Below are positions 47,289-59,462 of a stretch of DNA of 64,000 nt, in pieces. Origin of the DNA: Chloroflexota bacterium (GTDB taxonomy: Bacteria > Chloroflexota > Limnocylindria > QHBO01); assembly GCA_013816405.1 (NCBI GenBank), contig JACDEL010000002.1, positions 985 to 64,984 of the forward strand. The letters run 5' to 3'. A program made the translations under genes and the position numbers. The notes below the pieces were generated by a model, which saw only the letters and a list, made by a program, of their open reading frames with translations, made no database searches and was not told the DNA's origin. The stretch's first letter is position 1. Every line of letters begins with the position of its first letter.

Positions 47289-48282
47289 GGGCTTCACCGC
47301 GGTCCTGATCGCGGTGCTCGCCCTGGCGGTCCTGTTCGACTACATCAACGGTTTCCACGACACGGCGAACGCGATCGCCACCTCGGTCAGCACGCGGGCG
47401 TTGAGCCCGCGACTCGCCATCGCGATGAGCGCCGCCGCCAACTTCGCTGGGGCGCTGACCGGGACGGCGGTCGCCAAGACCATTGGCGCAGGTTTGATCG
47501 CACCGCAGGCTGAAGGCGGGCTGGTCGTCGCTGCCGCCCTCGTGGGCGCGATCGTGTGGAACCTGCTGACCTGGCGCCTTGGCATTCCGTCCTCGAGCAG
47601 CCACGCGCTGATCGGCGGCCTGCTGGGTGCGAGTGCTGCGGCTGTGGGATTCGGTGCCTGGCAGGTCGGCGGAATCCTCGGCAAGGTGATCCTGCCCCTC
47701 ATCGGATCTCCGATCGTCGGCTTCATCGGCGGGTTTGCCCTGATGGTGCTCATCTTCAACCTGTTTCGGAGGGCACATCCGAAGACCATGAACGACCGAT
47801 TCCGCCGCCTCCAGGTGCTGTCCGCAGCCTTCATGGCCTTCAGCCATGGAAGCAACGACGCGCAGAAGACGATGGGGGTGATGACGCTGGCGCTCCTCTC
47901 GGCGGGCGTCATCCCCGAATTCAAGGTGCCCCTGTGGGTCATCATCCTGGCAGCCAGCGCCATCTCGCTGGGGACGGCAGCGGGTGGCTGGCGAATCATC
48001 CGCACCATGGGCTCCAAGGTCGTCAAGCTCGACCCAGTGCATGGCTTCGCGGCGGAGACGACGGCTGCGACCATCATCTTCGGCGCCTCGGCGCTCGGGA
48101 TGCCGGTGAGCACCACCCATGTGATCTCGAGCGCGATCCTGGGGGTCGGCTCGTCAGACCGATTCCGCGCGGTGCATTGGGGCGTGGCGCGTCGCATTGG
48201 GATCGCCTGGGTGCTGACGCTGCCCGCCTCGGGGCTGGTTGCGGCGCTCGCCTACCTGCTGCTGAGGCCGATGCTCAGCTGA
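47281..48282 (+). CDS. Inorganic phosphate transporter (Pit family)
   Basis: FDYINGFHDTANAIATSVSTRAL, GIPSSSSHALIGGLLG, FMAFSHGSNDAQKTMGVM. Confidence 0.92.
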   Translation: MPEGFTAVLIAVLALAVLFDYINGFHDTANAIATSVSTRALSPRLAIAMSAAANFAGALTGTAVAKTIGAGLIAPQAEGGLVVAAALVGAIVWNLLTWRLGIPSSSSHALIGGLLGASAAAVGFGAWQVGGILGKVILPLIGSPIVGFIGGFALMVLIFNLFRRAHPKTMNDRFRRLQVLSAAFMAFSHGSNDAQKTMGVMTLALLSAGVIPEFKVPLWVIILAASAISLGTAAGGWRIIRTMGSKVVKLDPVHGFAAETTAATIIFGASALGMPVSTTHVISSAILGVGSSDRFRAVHWGVARRIGIAWVLTLPASGLVAALAYLLLRPMLS

Positions 48283-48295
48283 TCCCGCCCCTGGG

Positions 48296-48658
48296 CTAGC
48301 TGAAGAAGACGAACCGAATCCCCACGATCACCAGCAGCACGCCAAAGCCGCGCTGGACAACTTCAACCGGCAGCGAGATGCCGAGCCTCGCTCCGAGGTA
48401 AGCCCCGAGCAGGAGGCCAATCGCCAGCACTGCCGCAAAACGAAGGTCGACGAATCCGCCTCGCCAGTATTCCAGCGCACCCAGCGCGCCAACAGGCAGC
48501 AGCAGCACGGCCAGTGATGTCCCCGCCGCCTGGGTGGTCGTGAGTCCGACCGTTAGGACCAGTAACGGCACGATGACGATCCCGCCGCCGATCCCGAAGA
48601 GACCCGACAGGACACCGGCCAGCAGGCCGATGCCACCGACGACCAGCAGCTGAACCAT
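48296..48658 (-). CDS. TSUP/TauE-SafE family permease (short)
   Basis: GIGLLAGVLSGLFGIGGGIVIVPLLVL signature. Confidence 0.85.
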   Translation of the reverse strand: MVQLLVVGGIGLLAGVLSGLFGIGGGIVIVPLLVLTVGLTTTQAAGTSLAVLLLPVGALGALEYWRGGFVDLRFAAVLAIGLLLGAYLGARLGISLPVEVVQRGFGVLLVIVGIRFVFFS

Positions 48659-48788
48659 TGGGCCTCCTCGTATGCGGCGGGCCACGACCAATGCGGCGAG
48701 GATACACGCGCACATTTCACACGGCGTTGATGTTCCGATAAGGATCGGTTAAGGCCGAACCGGGATCCTCCGAGCGAATCCAAGGCAC

Positions 48789-49838
48789 ATGTTTGGAGGA
48801 ATCCCGTTGACCCTTTCCCGACGAGTCCGGCCCACCGTGGCCGGGATCCTGGCCGGAGCCGTCATCCTGGCCGCCTGCTCGAACACCGGATCACCCGACG
48901 AATCCTCCGGCCCATCGGTGGCGCCGGTTAGCGGCACGCTCACCATCTCCGGCTCCTCGACCGTGGAGCCGATTAGCAGCATCGTGGCCGAAGACTTTCA
49001 GGCGCTGAATCCCGATGTCGAGTACAGCGTCAAGGGACCCGGCACCGGCGACGGATTTGCCAAGTTCTGCAATGGCGAGACCGACATCAGCGACGCCTCG
49101 CGCCCCATCAAGGACGAAGAGGCCACCGCGTGCGCCGATAAGGGGATTCATTACGTCGAGCTGAAGATCGGGATTGACGGGCTCAGCGTCATCACCTCCC
49201 CGGCCAACGACGCCGTCACCTGCCTGAGCTTCCTGGATCTCTATGCCCTGCTCGGACCCGAATCGCAGGGCTTCGCCAACTGGTCCGACGCGGATGCGCT
49301 GGCCGGCGAGCTGGGCAGCCTCGAAGGCTTCGGCGATTCGCACGCCCCGTACCCGGACGTCGCGCTCGAAGTGACCGCCCCCGGCGAGGAGTCCGGCACC
49401 TACGACAGCTTCGTGGAGTTCGCCATCAGCAAGATCGCAGGCGAGCGTGAGCAGGAAGCGGTGACGCGCCCCGACTACATCCCTTCTCCCGACGACAACA
49501 TCATCATTGAAGGGATCGCAGGCTCGGACAGCTCGCTGGGCTGGGTTGGGTTCGCCTTCGCCGATGAGAGCAGCGATAGCGTCAAGTCGCTGGAGGTTGA
49601 TGGCGGCAAGGGATGCGTGGCACCCACGCCGGAGACCATCGCATCCAATGACTACCCGATGTCCCGACCGCTCTTCATCTACGTCAACATCGACAAGGAA
49701 GCAACGAATCCGGCCATCACCGCATTCGTCGATTACTACCTCTCGGATGCCGGCATCGCCGCCGTGACCGAGGCCGATTACATCGCCCTCACCGCCGAGG
49801 AGCTGGCCGCAACCCGTTCCACGTGGGACAGCCACTGA
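48789..49838 (+). CDS. pstS: Phosphate ABC transporter substrate-binding lipoprotein
   Basis: Lipobox ILAACSN; GTLTISGSSTVEPISSIVAEDFQALNPDVEYSVKGPGTGDGFAKFCNGETDISDASRPIKDEE. Confidence 0.92.
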   Translation: MFGGIPLTLSRRVRPTVAGILAGAVILAACSNTGSPDESSGPSVAPVSGTLTISGSSTVEPISSIVAEDFQALNPDVEYSVKGPGTGDGFAKFCNGETDISDASRPIKDEEATACADKGIHYVELKIGIDGLSVITSPANDAVTCLSFLDLYALLGPESQGFANWSDADALAGELGSLEGFGDSHAPYPDVALEVTAPGEESGTYDSFVEFAISKIAGEREQEAVTRPDYIPSPDDNIIIEGIAGSDSSLGWVGFAFADESSDSVKSLEVDGGKGCVAPTPETIASNDYPMSRPLFIYVNIDKEATNPAITAFVDYYLSDAGIAAVTEADYIALTAEELAATRSTWDSH

Positions 49839-49856
49839 CTGCTGCTCCACTACCTC

Positions 49857-49890
49857 GCGGGGGCCGGGCGATCCGTCGTCCGGCCCCCGC
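49857..49890 (+). terminator. Strong hairpin between pstS and pstC (possible partial terminator)
   Basis: Perfect 11-bp stem gcgggggccgg/ccggcccccgc, 12-nt loop; no clear U tract. Confidence 0.55.
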
Positions 49891-49916
49891 TGCTCCTTCG
49901 CTAGGATGATGATCCC

Positions 49917-50834
49917 ATGACGAGGCTCTCTGCCCTCGACCTGCGCGTGGCTCCGAGACGCCGCCGACGTGAGGCGATCGTTCGCGCCGCCTTTGCCGGC
50001 ACCGCCGGCCTGACAGTCGTCATCAGCGGGGCGATCGTCCTGTCGCTGGTCGGCAATGCGGTCTCGTTCATCGCGCAGGTGGACCTGGGTGCGCTCTGGT
50101 CGGATGGCTGGTTCCCGCGCCGCGGCATGTACGACATCAAGACGATCGTCGCGGGCACATTGATCATCGCCAGCATCGCGATGCTGGTGGCGGCACCGCT
50201 TGGCATCGCGACGGCGCTGTACCTCTCCGAGTACGCCGGTCGGCGTACCCGCAGCATCCTGAAGCCGGTTCTCGAGCTGCTGGCGGCGATCCCGTCGGTC
50301 GTGCTCGGTTTCTTCTCCCTGACCTGGATCAGCCCCAACCTGATCCAGGCGCTCACCGATGCGCCGCTCTTCAGCATGGCGTCGGCCGGGATCGCGGTAG
50401 GGATCCTGGTTACGCCCCTCGTGAGCTCGGTGGCCGAGGACGCCATGCACGCGGTTCCCGATTACCTGAGGGAAGCCTCCTACGGGCTCGGTGCTCGTCG
50501 GCGCACGACCAGCGTACGGGTCGTCGTCCCTGCAGCCGTGAGCGGGATCGTCGCGGCGTTGCTGCTGGGGGTATCACGCGCCATCGGCGAGACGATGATC
50601 GTCGCTATCGCCGCCGGCGCCACCGGGGGGTCCCTGTTCGGCCTCAATCCCCTGGAGCCCGGCCAGACCATGACGGCGGCCATGACCGCGCTGGCGATCG
50701 GCTCCGACCAGGTCCGCGGCGCGGCGCTGACGTTCGAGAGCCTCTTCCTTGTCGGGCTGCTGCTGTTCCTGATGACGCTCGCCCTGAACCTCGCCAGTGA
50801 GGCATTCGTGCGGCGCGTACGGAGGCAGTACTGA
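49917..50834 (+). CDS. pstC: Phosphate ABC transporter permease
   Basis: ATALYLSEYAGRR, AIPSVVLGFFSLTWI, PDYLREASYGLGARRRTTSVRVVVPAAVSGIVAALLLGVSRAIGETMIV. Confidence 0.9.
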   Translation: MTRLSALDLRVAPRRRRREAIVRAAFAGTAGLTVVISGAIVLSLVGNAVSFIAQVDLGALWSDGWFPRRGMYDIKTIVAGTLIIASIAMLVAAPLGIATALYLSEYAGRRTRSILKPVLELLAAIPSVVLGFFSLTWISPNLIQALTDAPLFSMASAGIAVGILVTPLVSSVAEDAMHAVPDYLREASYGLGARRRTTSVRVVVPAAVSGIVAALLLGVSRAIGETMIVAIAAGATGGSLFGLNPLEPGQTMTAAMTALAIGSDQVRGAALTFESLFLVGLLLFLMTLALNLASEAFVRRVRRQY

Positions 50835-51751
50835 TGAGCGCGGCTTCCTCCCCCTCCACCGCTGACCTGGTTGCTCTGCGCCTGCGCAGCGGCGGCTTCG
50901 ATTGGCAGAGCTACGTCTTGCACGGAGCGATGCTGCTCGCGATGCTGCTCGCACTCGGGATCCTGCTAGTGCTGCTGGCCGATGTTGCCGTAAAGGCCCT
51001 CCCCGTCCTGACGCAGCGCCCCCTCGACTTTCTGACCTCCGACCTGTCGTCGCGGCCCGCGCGCGCAGGGATCGCGCAGGGACTCGTCGGTTCGCTGCTG
51101 CTGGTGCTGTTTGTGGCCTTCCTCGCCCTCCCGATCGGCGTCGGAGCTGCGGTCTACCTGGAGGAGTATGCCCGCGATACCCCGATCACTCGCTTCGTCC
51201 GCACCAACATCCGCAACCTGGCCGGCGTGCCCGCGATCGTGTACGGCCTGCTGGGGCTTGCCGTATTCGTCACCCTGCTGGGACTGGGCGAAATCCTGGT
51301 CGTGGGCGGGTTGACACTCGCGATCCTGGTGCTCCCCATCGTGGTCATCACGACCTCGGAGGCGCTGCGCGCCGTCCCGGCCAGCATCCGTGAAGCTGCG
51401 CTGGGGGTTGGTGCGACCCGCTGGGAGACGGTCCGCAACCATGTGGTGCCGTACGCGGCGCCTGGCATCCTGACCGGCACCATCCTGTCCCTGGCGCGCG
51501 CCTTCGGCGAGACCGCGCCGCTGCTGATGGTCGGCGCGGTGGCGGGCACGTTCAGCGTGCACGGCGGCCTGATCGAACAGCTCACCGGCCCGTACACCGC
51601 GCTCCCCACCATCGTCTTCAACTGGGCGGGCCAGCCTCAGGACGAGTTCCGCAGCCTGACTGCCGCGACGATCGTTGTGCTGGTGGCCGTCATCCTGCTG
51701 GTCAACGGGACGGCCATCCTGCTGCGCAATCGGTACGATAGGCGTTGGTAG
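50834..51751 (+). CDS. pstA: Phosphate ABC transporter permease
   Basis: [64 protein letters not shown]; overlaps pstC stop. Confidence 0.9.
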   Translation: MSAASSPSTADLVALRLRSGGFDWQSYVLHGAMLLAMLLALGILLVLLADVAVKALPVLTQRPLDFLTSDLSSRPARAGIAQGLVGSLLLVLFVAFLALPIGVGAAVYLEEYARDTPITRFVRTNIRNLAGVPAIVYGLLGLAVFVTLLGLGEILVVGGLTLAILVLPIVVITTSEALRAVPASIREAALGVGATRWETVRNHVVPYAAPGILTGTILSLARAFGETAPLLMVGAVAGTFSVHGGLIEQLTGPYTALPTIVFNWAGQPQDEFRSLTAATIVVLVAVILLVNGTAILLRNRYDRRW

Positions 51752-51758
51752 CCCCAGC

Positions 51759-52613
51759 ATGACGATCACCGAACAGCGGCAAGCCGTGGAGGTTCGCCCG
51801 CGCATGACAATCGAGGCCCGCGAGGCGCCGCTCCCTGGGCTGGGCGACGCGGAGATCGTCTTCGACGTGCAGGCGTTCAGCGCCTACTACGGCGCGTTCC
51901 GGGCACTGAAGGAGATCACCTTCCAGATTCGCGAGCACCAGATCACGGCCATCATCGGTCCATCTGGATGTGGGAAGAGCACCCTCCTGCGCGGCTTCAA
52001 CCGGATGAACGACCTCGTGCAGAGCGCGCACTCGGAGGGCCACATCCTCTATCACGGGGTCGACCTGTACGCTCCGCAGGTCGATCCGGTGGAGGTGCGC
52101 CGTCGGATCGGGATGGTCTTCCAGAAGCCCAACCCGTTCCCCAAGTCGATCTATGACAACGTGGCGTTCGGTCCCCGCGTGGCAGGCTACAAGGGCGACA
52201 TGGACGAGCGGGTCGAGCAGTCGCTTCGCCGGGCAGCCATCTGGGACGAGGTCAAGGACAAGCTCACCACGCCGGGGACTGCCCTCTCGGGTGGGCAGCA
52301 GCAGCGCCTGTGCATCGCGCGCGCCATCGCGGTCGAGCCCGACGTCATTCTGATGGACGAGCCGTGCTCCGCCCTCGACCCGGTCGCCACCCTGCGGATC
52401 GAGGAGCTGATGCACGAGCTCAAGCAGAACTACACGATCGTGATCGTGACCCATAACATGCAGCAGGCAGCCAGAGCCAGCGACGTCACCGCATTCCTGA
52501 CAATGGGCGACGACCGTGCGGGCTATTTGGTCGAGATGGACACCACCGACAAGATCTTCACTCGACCTGAGCATCGGCTGACGGAGGACTACATCACCGG
52601 CCGGTTTGGCTAG
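51759..52613 (+). CDS. pstB: Phosphate ABC transporter ATP-binding protein
   Basis: [65 protein letters not shown]. Confidence 0.93.
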   Translation: MTITEQRQAVEVRPRMTIEAREAPLPGLGDAEIVFDVQAFSAYYGAFRALKEITFQIREHQITAIIGPSGCGKSTLLRGFNRMNDLVQSAHSEGHILYHGVDLYAPQVDPVEVRRRIGMVFQKPNPFPKSIYDNVAFGPRVAGYKGDMDERVEQSLRRAAIWDEVKDKLTTPGTALSGGQQQRLCIARAIAVEPDVILMDEPCSALDPVATLRIEELMHELKQNYTIVIVTHNMQQAARASDVTAFLTMGDDRAGYLVEMDTTDKIFTRPEHRLTEDYITGRFG

Positions 52614-52623
52614 GAGGCGCGTC

Positions 52624-53331
52624 ATGGACAGAGGCAGCGGGCAGGCCGGGGTCAGCCTTGGCCATGGGCACGAGCGCCTGCGACCGACCTTCGAGCAGGC
52701 TCTCGCCAACGTCAAGGACAACGTGCTGCGCCTCGGCGCGTTGGTGGAGCGAGCCGTGGAGCGCGCCGCGCGTGCGCTCGTCGAGCGTGACGTCGAGCTG
52801 GCGGACCAGGTCCGCTGGGAGGACGCCGACGTCAACGAGCTGCAGCGCTCGATCAACCAGGAGATCACCTCCCTGATCGCGCGGCAGGGACCGGTGGCCC
52901 GCGACGTCCGCGAGCTGCTCGCCCTCTATCACGCGGCAGCGGAGCTCGAGCGGATGGGCGACTACGCGACCAGCATCGCCAAGCTCGCCCAGCAGCTGGC
53001 CGCAGAGCCGGAGGAGCCGATTTTCCGCCAGATCCCAGAGATGGAGCGACTATGCCGCTCCCAGCTCCGCGCCGCCATGCGTGCCCTCGTTGACGTCAGC
53101 GAGCAGCAGGCGCGCGACGTGTGCGCGGGCGACGACGAGCTCGACGCGCTGTACAAGAGCGTCTACGAAGCCTCCATCGCGCTGATGGAGAAGTCCCCGG
53201 ATCGGGCGCGGCAGGCGACGCACATGCTCTTCGCCGCGCATCACCTCGAGCGGCTGGGCGACCGAGTCACGAACATCGGCGAGGACGTCGTCTTCCTGGT
53301 GACCGGGCAGATCGAGGACCTCAATCCCTGA
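52624..53331 (+). CDS. phoU: Phosphate signalling protein PhoU
   Basis: LRLGALVERAVERAARALVERDVELADQV, ELERMGDYATSIAKLA, HHLERLGDRVTNIGEDVVFLVTG. Confidence 0.92.
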   Translation: MDRGSGQAGVSLGHGHERLRPTFEQALANVKDNVLRLGALVERAVERAARALVERDVELADQVRWEDADVNELQRSINQEITSLIARQGPVARDVRELLALYHAAAELERMGDYATSIAKLAQQLAAEPEEPIFRQIPEMERLCRSQLRAAMRALVDVSEQQARDVCAGDDELDALYKSVYEASIALMEKSPDRARQATHMLFAAHHLERLGDRVTNIGEDVVFLVTGQIEDLNP

Positions 53332-53344
53332 GCAACTGGTTCGG

Positions 53345-54061
53345 TTGCCCGGCGTGAAGAGGCGCATCCTGGTGGTGGAGGACGATCGCACGCTGCGTCA
53401 GGCGCTCGTCTTCAACCTCGAGCGAGAAGGCTACGAGGTCCGCAGCGCGGTCGACGGCGAGCAGGCACTGGACGCGGCGCGTGACGGAGGGGTCGACCTG
53501 ATGCTGCTCGACCTGATGCTCCCCGGCATGAGCGGCCTCGAGGTGCTGCGGACGATGCGCGGCGACGGTATCGATACGCCAGTCGTGATCCTGTCAGCGA
53601 AGGGAGGGGAGATCGACCGGGTGGTTGGACTCAAGGTTGGAGCCGATGATTACATCCCCAAGCCATTCAGCCGCCCAGAGCTCCTCGCCCGGGTCGAATC
53701 CGTCCTGCGCCGCCAGCGCCGATCCGAGGCGGGTGAGGCCCAGCGGCTCGCCGAGGTCCGCAGCGGCGCACTCATGATCGATCTCGGCCGGCACCTGGCA
53801 ACCTTCGACGGCGCGCCCCTGCGCCTGACGACCAAGGAGTTCGAGCTCCTCTCCCACCTGGCGGCACATCCCGGTCGCATATTCACCCGCGACCAGCTGC
53901 TGACCCGCATCTGGCCATACGACTTCGGGGGTGACAGCCGGACCGTCGATGTGCACGTCAGCTGGCTGCGCTCGAAGCTGCGCGCGCTCGACGGGCACAA
54001 CTACTTCCGGACCGTGCGCGGGGTCGGCTACGCCTTTTCGCCACGCCCAGATGTCGACTGA
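53345..54061 (+). CDS. OmpR/PhoB-family response regulator
   Basis: ILVVEDDRTLRQALVFNLEREGYEV receiver, DLMLLDLMLPGMSG, winged-helix PYDFGGDSRTVDVHVSWLRSKL; TTG or GTG start. Confidence 0.92.
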   Translation: MPGVKRRILVVEDDRTLRQALVFNLEREGYEVRSAVDGEQALDAARDGGVDLMLLDLMLPGMSGLEVLRTMRGDGIDTPVVILSAKGGEIDRVVGLKVGADDYIPKPFSRPELLARVESVLRRQRRSEAGEAQRLAEVRSGALMIDLGRHLATFDGAPLRLTTKEFELLSHLAAHPGRIFTRDQLLTRIWPYDFGGDSRTVDVHVSWLRSKLRALDGHNYFRTVRGVGYAFSPRPDVD

Positions 54062-55118
54062 TCCGCTGGACGCGGCCGCATTCGCGGCGCTCCTCGAGCG
54101 CACCGCCGGCGACATCCTCCTGATCATCGACGACCAGCTGCGCATCACGCGGGCCGGCGCCGGTGCTGCCGTGCTTACTCAGCGCCCCGCGGGGGAGCTG
54201 ATCGGCATGAGCCTGATCGCCGCTTTCGGGTCGGCGCCCCTGGATGCCCTGGCACGACGGGCGGCAAGCGAGCGCTCCCCGTCGCTTGGCGAGGCTGACC
54301 TGGGACCGCGCGGCGGACGGGCATTCGCCGTCGACGCCGTCCCGCTCACCGGAGGAGAGCTGGTGCTGGCGCTGCACGAGATCACCGCCCTGCGCAGGGC
54401 GGAGCGCGTGCGCCGCGACTTCGTGACCAACATCAGCCACGAGCTCCGCACGCCGCTGGCCTCCGTCAAGCTAATGGCCGAGACGCTGTCCGCCGGCGCG
54501 GTCGAGGACGCGGCCACCGCGGGCCAGTTCGCCGTCCAGATCGAGCGGGAGGTGGATCACCTGGCGCAACTCGTGGCGGAGCTGCTCGACCTGTCCATGA
54601 TCGAGTCTGGCGAGACCACGCTACGGCTCGAGCCGGTCGACCCGACCACGGTGATCGCCGACGTGGCCGAGCGAATCGGGCCGGTCGCCGCACGGAGAGG
54701 GATCGCCGTCCAGCTCCTCCCCGAGCCTGAAGGGGTGGAGGCCCGGGTCAGCGCCGACGCGGGCCGATTGGGCCAGGCGCTCCTCAACCTTGCCCACAAC
54801 GCGGTCAAGTACAACCGGCCGGGCGGCGAGGTGCGGCTGGGCTGGGAGTCATCCGCGGGCGGAGTGCGGTTCACCGTCGCCGACGACGGGATCGGGATCT
54901 CCGAGCCGCACCAGCAGCGGATCTTCGAGCGCTTCTACAAGGTCGACCGTTCCCGGGCGCAGGAGTCCGACGACGCGACGGGTGGGGGCAGTGCCGGACT
55001 GGGGCTCGCCATTGTGCGGCACATCGCCGAGGCGCACGGTGGCTCGGTTGGCGTGCGAAGCGTCGAGCGAGAGGGCTCGGTCTTCTGGGTCGAGCTGCCG
55101 CTCGCAGGACCCGCCTGA
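54051..55118 (+). CDS. PhoR-like sensor histidine kinase
   Basis: VTNISHELRTPLASVKLMAETL H-box; LAHNAVKYNRPGGEV N-box; GLGLAIVRHIAEAHGG G-box. Confidence 0.9.
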   Translation: MSTDPLDAAAFAALLERTAGDILLIIDDQLRITRAGAGAAVLTQRPAGELIGMSLIAAFGSAPLDALARRAASERSPSLGEADLGPRGGRAFAVDAVPLTGGELVLALHEITALRRAERVRRDFVTNISHELRTPLASVKLMAETLSAGAVEDAATAGQFAVQIEREVDHLAQLVAELLDLSMIESGETTLRLEPVDPTTVIADVAERIGPVAARRGIAVQLLPEPEGVEARVSADAGRLGQALLNLAHNAVKYNRPGGEVRLGWESSAGGVRFTVADDGIGISEPHQQRIFERFYKVDRSRAQESDDATGGGSAGLGLAIVRHIAEAHGGSVGVRSVEREGSVFWVELPLAGPA

Positions 55119-55137
55119 TATAGTTGTCGGGTCAACC

Positions 55138-55596
55138 ATGAGCACCCAGCACGCGATCCCTGGACCCCGCGACCCACGCCTCGAGACGTGGCGGTCGTTC
55201 CTGGTCGCGCATGCCCAGATTCGCCGCCAGCTCGAACGGGAGCTGCAGGCTGAGCAATCGCTTGGCCTGGGCGAGTACGAAGTGCTGCTGCTCCTTGCAC
55301 GCGCCGATGACCGCCAGCTGCGCATGAGCGAGCTCGCGGATCGGCTAGTGCTCTCGCGCAGCGGCGTGACGCGCCTGGTCGACCGACTGGAGGCGGATTC
55401 ATTGGTCGAGCGCACCTCGTGCGCCACCGACCGGCGCGGCTCGTGGGCGACCCTGACCGACGCCGGGCACCAGCGGCTGCGACGCGCCTCTCCCACTCAC
55501 CTCCGCGGAGTGGGAGCACATTTCCTCGACCGCATCCCGCGTGCCGAGCTCGACGCCCTGCAGCGCACGCTCGACCGCGTCCTCGACGAGGCTTAG
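55138..55596 (+). CDS. MarR-family transcriptional regulator
   Basis: MSELADRLVLSRSGVTRLVDRLEADSLVERTSCATDRRGSWATLTDAG winged helix. Confidence 0.9.
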   Translation: MSTQHAIPGPRDPRLETWRSFLVAHAQIRRQLERELQAEQSLGLGEYEVLLLLARADDRQLRMSELADRLVLSRSGVTRLVDRLEADSLVERTSCATDRRGSWATLTDAGHQRLRRASPTHLRGVGAHFLDRIPRAELDALQRTLDRVLDEA

Positions 55597-56495
55597 CCCC
55601 CCGGCGCCGCGCTTGCTCCCAGCAGCTCCCCGGCGGCCTCCGCTCGCAGGCTGCTGACCATCGACGCGCGACCGTCGCCAGGCGCCAGCTGCAGGAACCG
55701 ATCGAACTGGCGCACCGCCGTCGCATTGTCACCCCGTCGGAAGGCGATCACCCCAAGGTAGAACGGGATGTCCGGCTCATCGGGGCTGGCGATGGTGGCG
55801 TATGAATCGGTCGCCGCCTGAGCGTCGTCGTAGTGGGCCGTCACTAGGTACGCGTTGATCAGGCGCCGATATGCCGAATGGTTCTCAGGCTGCAGGGCAA
55901 GCAGGATCTGGAGCGCGACTGCCGCTCGCTGCAGATCGTCCGACGAGTCACCCGCCAGGTAGGCATCGGCCAGGTCGGAGACCACCTTTGTGTCCTGCGG
56001 GTTCGCGGCGAACAGGTCCAGCAGCCGCTGGACCTCGGCCTGACGATCCGCCTCCTGCGCTCTGGCGTCGGCAAGCGCCTGGTTCACAACCGTGCGCTGG
56101 GACAGGCCGATGGAGCCGGGCAGGGCGAAGCCGACCAGCAGGGCAAGCGCAATCAGCGCCCCGAGTCCCACGATCATTCCCCTGCCGTGCCGCTGCGGCA
56201 CTGCGCTAGGCGAGGTTTCGACCGGCGTTGACTTGAGCGTTTCCGCCGCCCGCGCCTCGGCCTCGGCGCGCTCCCGCTCATACGATGCATCATCCAGCGA
56301 TCCAGCCCGACGGTCCGCCTCAACGTCGAGCAACGCGTCCAGGGCGACCTGGTGGCGCAGCGCATGGCCCTCGGCCTCCGCCCGCGTGTCGAAGGTGACC
56401 GTCTGCGGGCCTGAACGCAGCAGTGGCCAGGCGATGGCGGCCGCCACGGCCAGCCCAATCGCCGCCAGGAGGGCCCACTGCGCGAGGTCAGACAT
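55593..56495 (-). CDS. CcmI-like TPR protein (cytochrome c biogenesis)
   Basis: N-terminal TM pair, TPR-like C-terminal half, position at the end of the ccm cluster. Confidence 0.75.
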   Translation of the reverse strand: MSDLAQWALLAAIGLAVAAAIAWPLLRSGPQTVTFDTRAEAEGHALRHQVALDALLDVEADRRAGSLDDASYERERAEAEARAAETLKSTPVETSPSAVPQRHGRGMIVGLGALIALALLVGFALPGSIGLSQRTVVNQALADARAQEADRQAEVQRLLDLFAANPQDTKVVSDLADAYLAGDSSDDLQRAAVALQILLALQPENHSAYRRLINAYLVTAHYDDAQAATDSYATIASPDEPDIPFYLGVIAFRRGDNATAVRQFDRFLQLAPGDGRASMVSSLRAEAAGELLGASAAPGG

Positions 56496-56949
56496 CGAGG
56501 CGCTCGACCTCGTCGCGGACCTGCTCACGGAGGCCCGGACCGGGGGCCGGCAGCGCGGACGCGACGGCCACTCCGCCTCGTCGCCACCACCAGGCGAAGA
56601 CACCAACCCCCACCAGGATTGCCACGACCGGGACCCACCAGACGAATGGCGAAGTGGGCACCAGCAGGATCCAGTCCCCATATCGGGCCACGAAATAAGC
56701 GCGAACCTGTTCCGGCGTCCGGCCGGCATCCAGCTGCTCGACGATCTGGCGTCGAATGTTGGCGGCCGCGGCGGTCTGCGACTCGGCCACCGAGAGCGCC
56801 TGGCAGTCCGGGCAGCGCAGCTCCCGGGCCAGCTGCTGAGCCTGCTGGGCCTGGGTGGGCGCAGCGGCAGGCCGAACCAGTTCGAGCAGTACCACCCCGC
56901 CCAGAGCCAGCAGAGCAGCAATGGCCACCGGGAGCGCAAGGCGCCTCAT
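56488..56949 (-). CDS. ccmH: Cytochrome c maturation protein CcmH
   Basis: ELRCPDCQALSVAESQT (LRCxxCQ motif), ARYGDWILLVP. Confidence 0.88.
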   Translation of the reverse strand: MRRLALPVAIAALLALGGVVLLELVRPAAAPTQAQQAQQLARELRCPDCQALSVAESQTAAAANIRRQIVEQLDAGRTPEQVRAYFVARYGDWILLVPTSPFVWWVPVVAILVGVGVFAWWWRRGGVAVASALPAPGPGLREQVRDEVERLDV

Positions 56950-57479
56950 GGCTCTATCCCCAGCGCTGCAAGCTCCTCGGCGACCACGGCGGCGGTGAGC
57001 GGACCGACGTGGCGAGCAACCACGATCCCCTGCGAATTCACGAAGAAGGTCTCCGGTGGACCGGTCACGCCGTAGTCGATCGAGACGCCGCCATCGGCGT
57101 TGAGGAGATTCGGCCAACTCACCTGTCCGTAGCGAGCCAGGAAGGCGCGGGCACCATCGGTGGTGTCATTGACCAACACCCCGACCATCTGCAGCTCCCC
57201 GACGTGGCGCGCGGCAAGATCCAGCAGGACCGGGTGCTCGTCCACGCACGAGGGAATGCAATAGCTGGCCCAGAAGTTGACGATCGCCGGCTTGCCGGCC
57301 AGCTCCGCTGACGAGAACTGGCCCCCTGCCAGGGTCGTCCCTGCAAAGGCGGGCATCGGCTTGCCGACCAGCGGAGACGGGATGAGCCGCGGGTCGTGCC
57401 CCAGCCCCGTGAACAGGAGCCAGCCGACCGGCACCACCAGCAGTGGCACGAGGAGCCAGCGAAGCCAGCGGGTTCGCAT
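56946..57479 (-). CDS. CcmG/DsbE/ResA-like thioredoxin-fold protein with CxxxC
   Basis: GKPAIVNFWASYCIPSCVDEHPVLLDLA; YGVTGPPETFFVNSQGIV. Confidence 0.85.
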   Translation of the reverse strand: MRTRWLRWLLVPLLVVPVGWLLFTGLGHDPRLIPSPLVGKPMPAFAGTTLAGGQFSSAELAGKPAIVNFWASYCIPSCVDEHPVLLDLAARHVGELQMVGVLVNDTTDGARAFLARYGQVSWPNLLNADGGVSIDYGVTGPPETFFVNSQGIVVARHVGPLTAAVVAEELAALGIEP

Positions 57480-57482
57480 CGG

Positions 57483-59458
<1,976 letters not shown>

Positions 59459-59462
<4 letters not shown>

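Noticed and set aside
48891-50450. 519-aa minus-strand ORF across pstS-pstC
   Set aside because: Antisense shadow of well-supported pst genes.
46671-53331. Pit plus Pst co-location as a novel phosphate system
   Set aside because: Both are standard systems with standard accessory genes; adjacency alone is not unusual.
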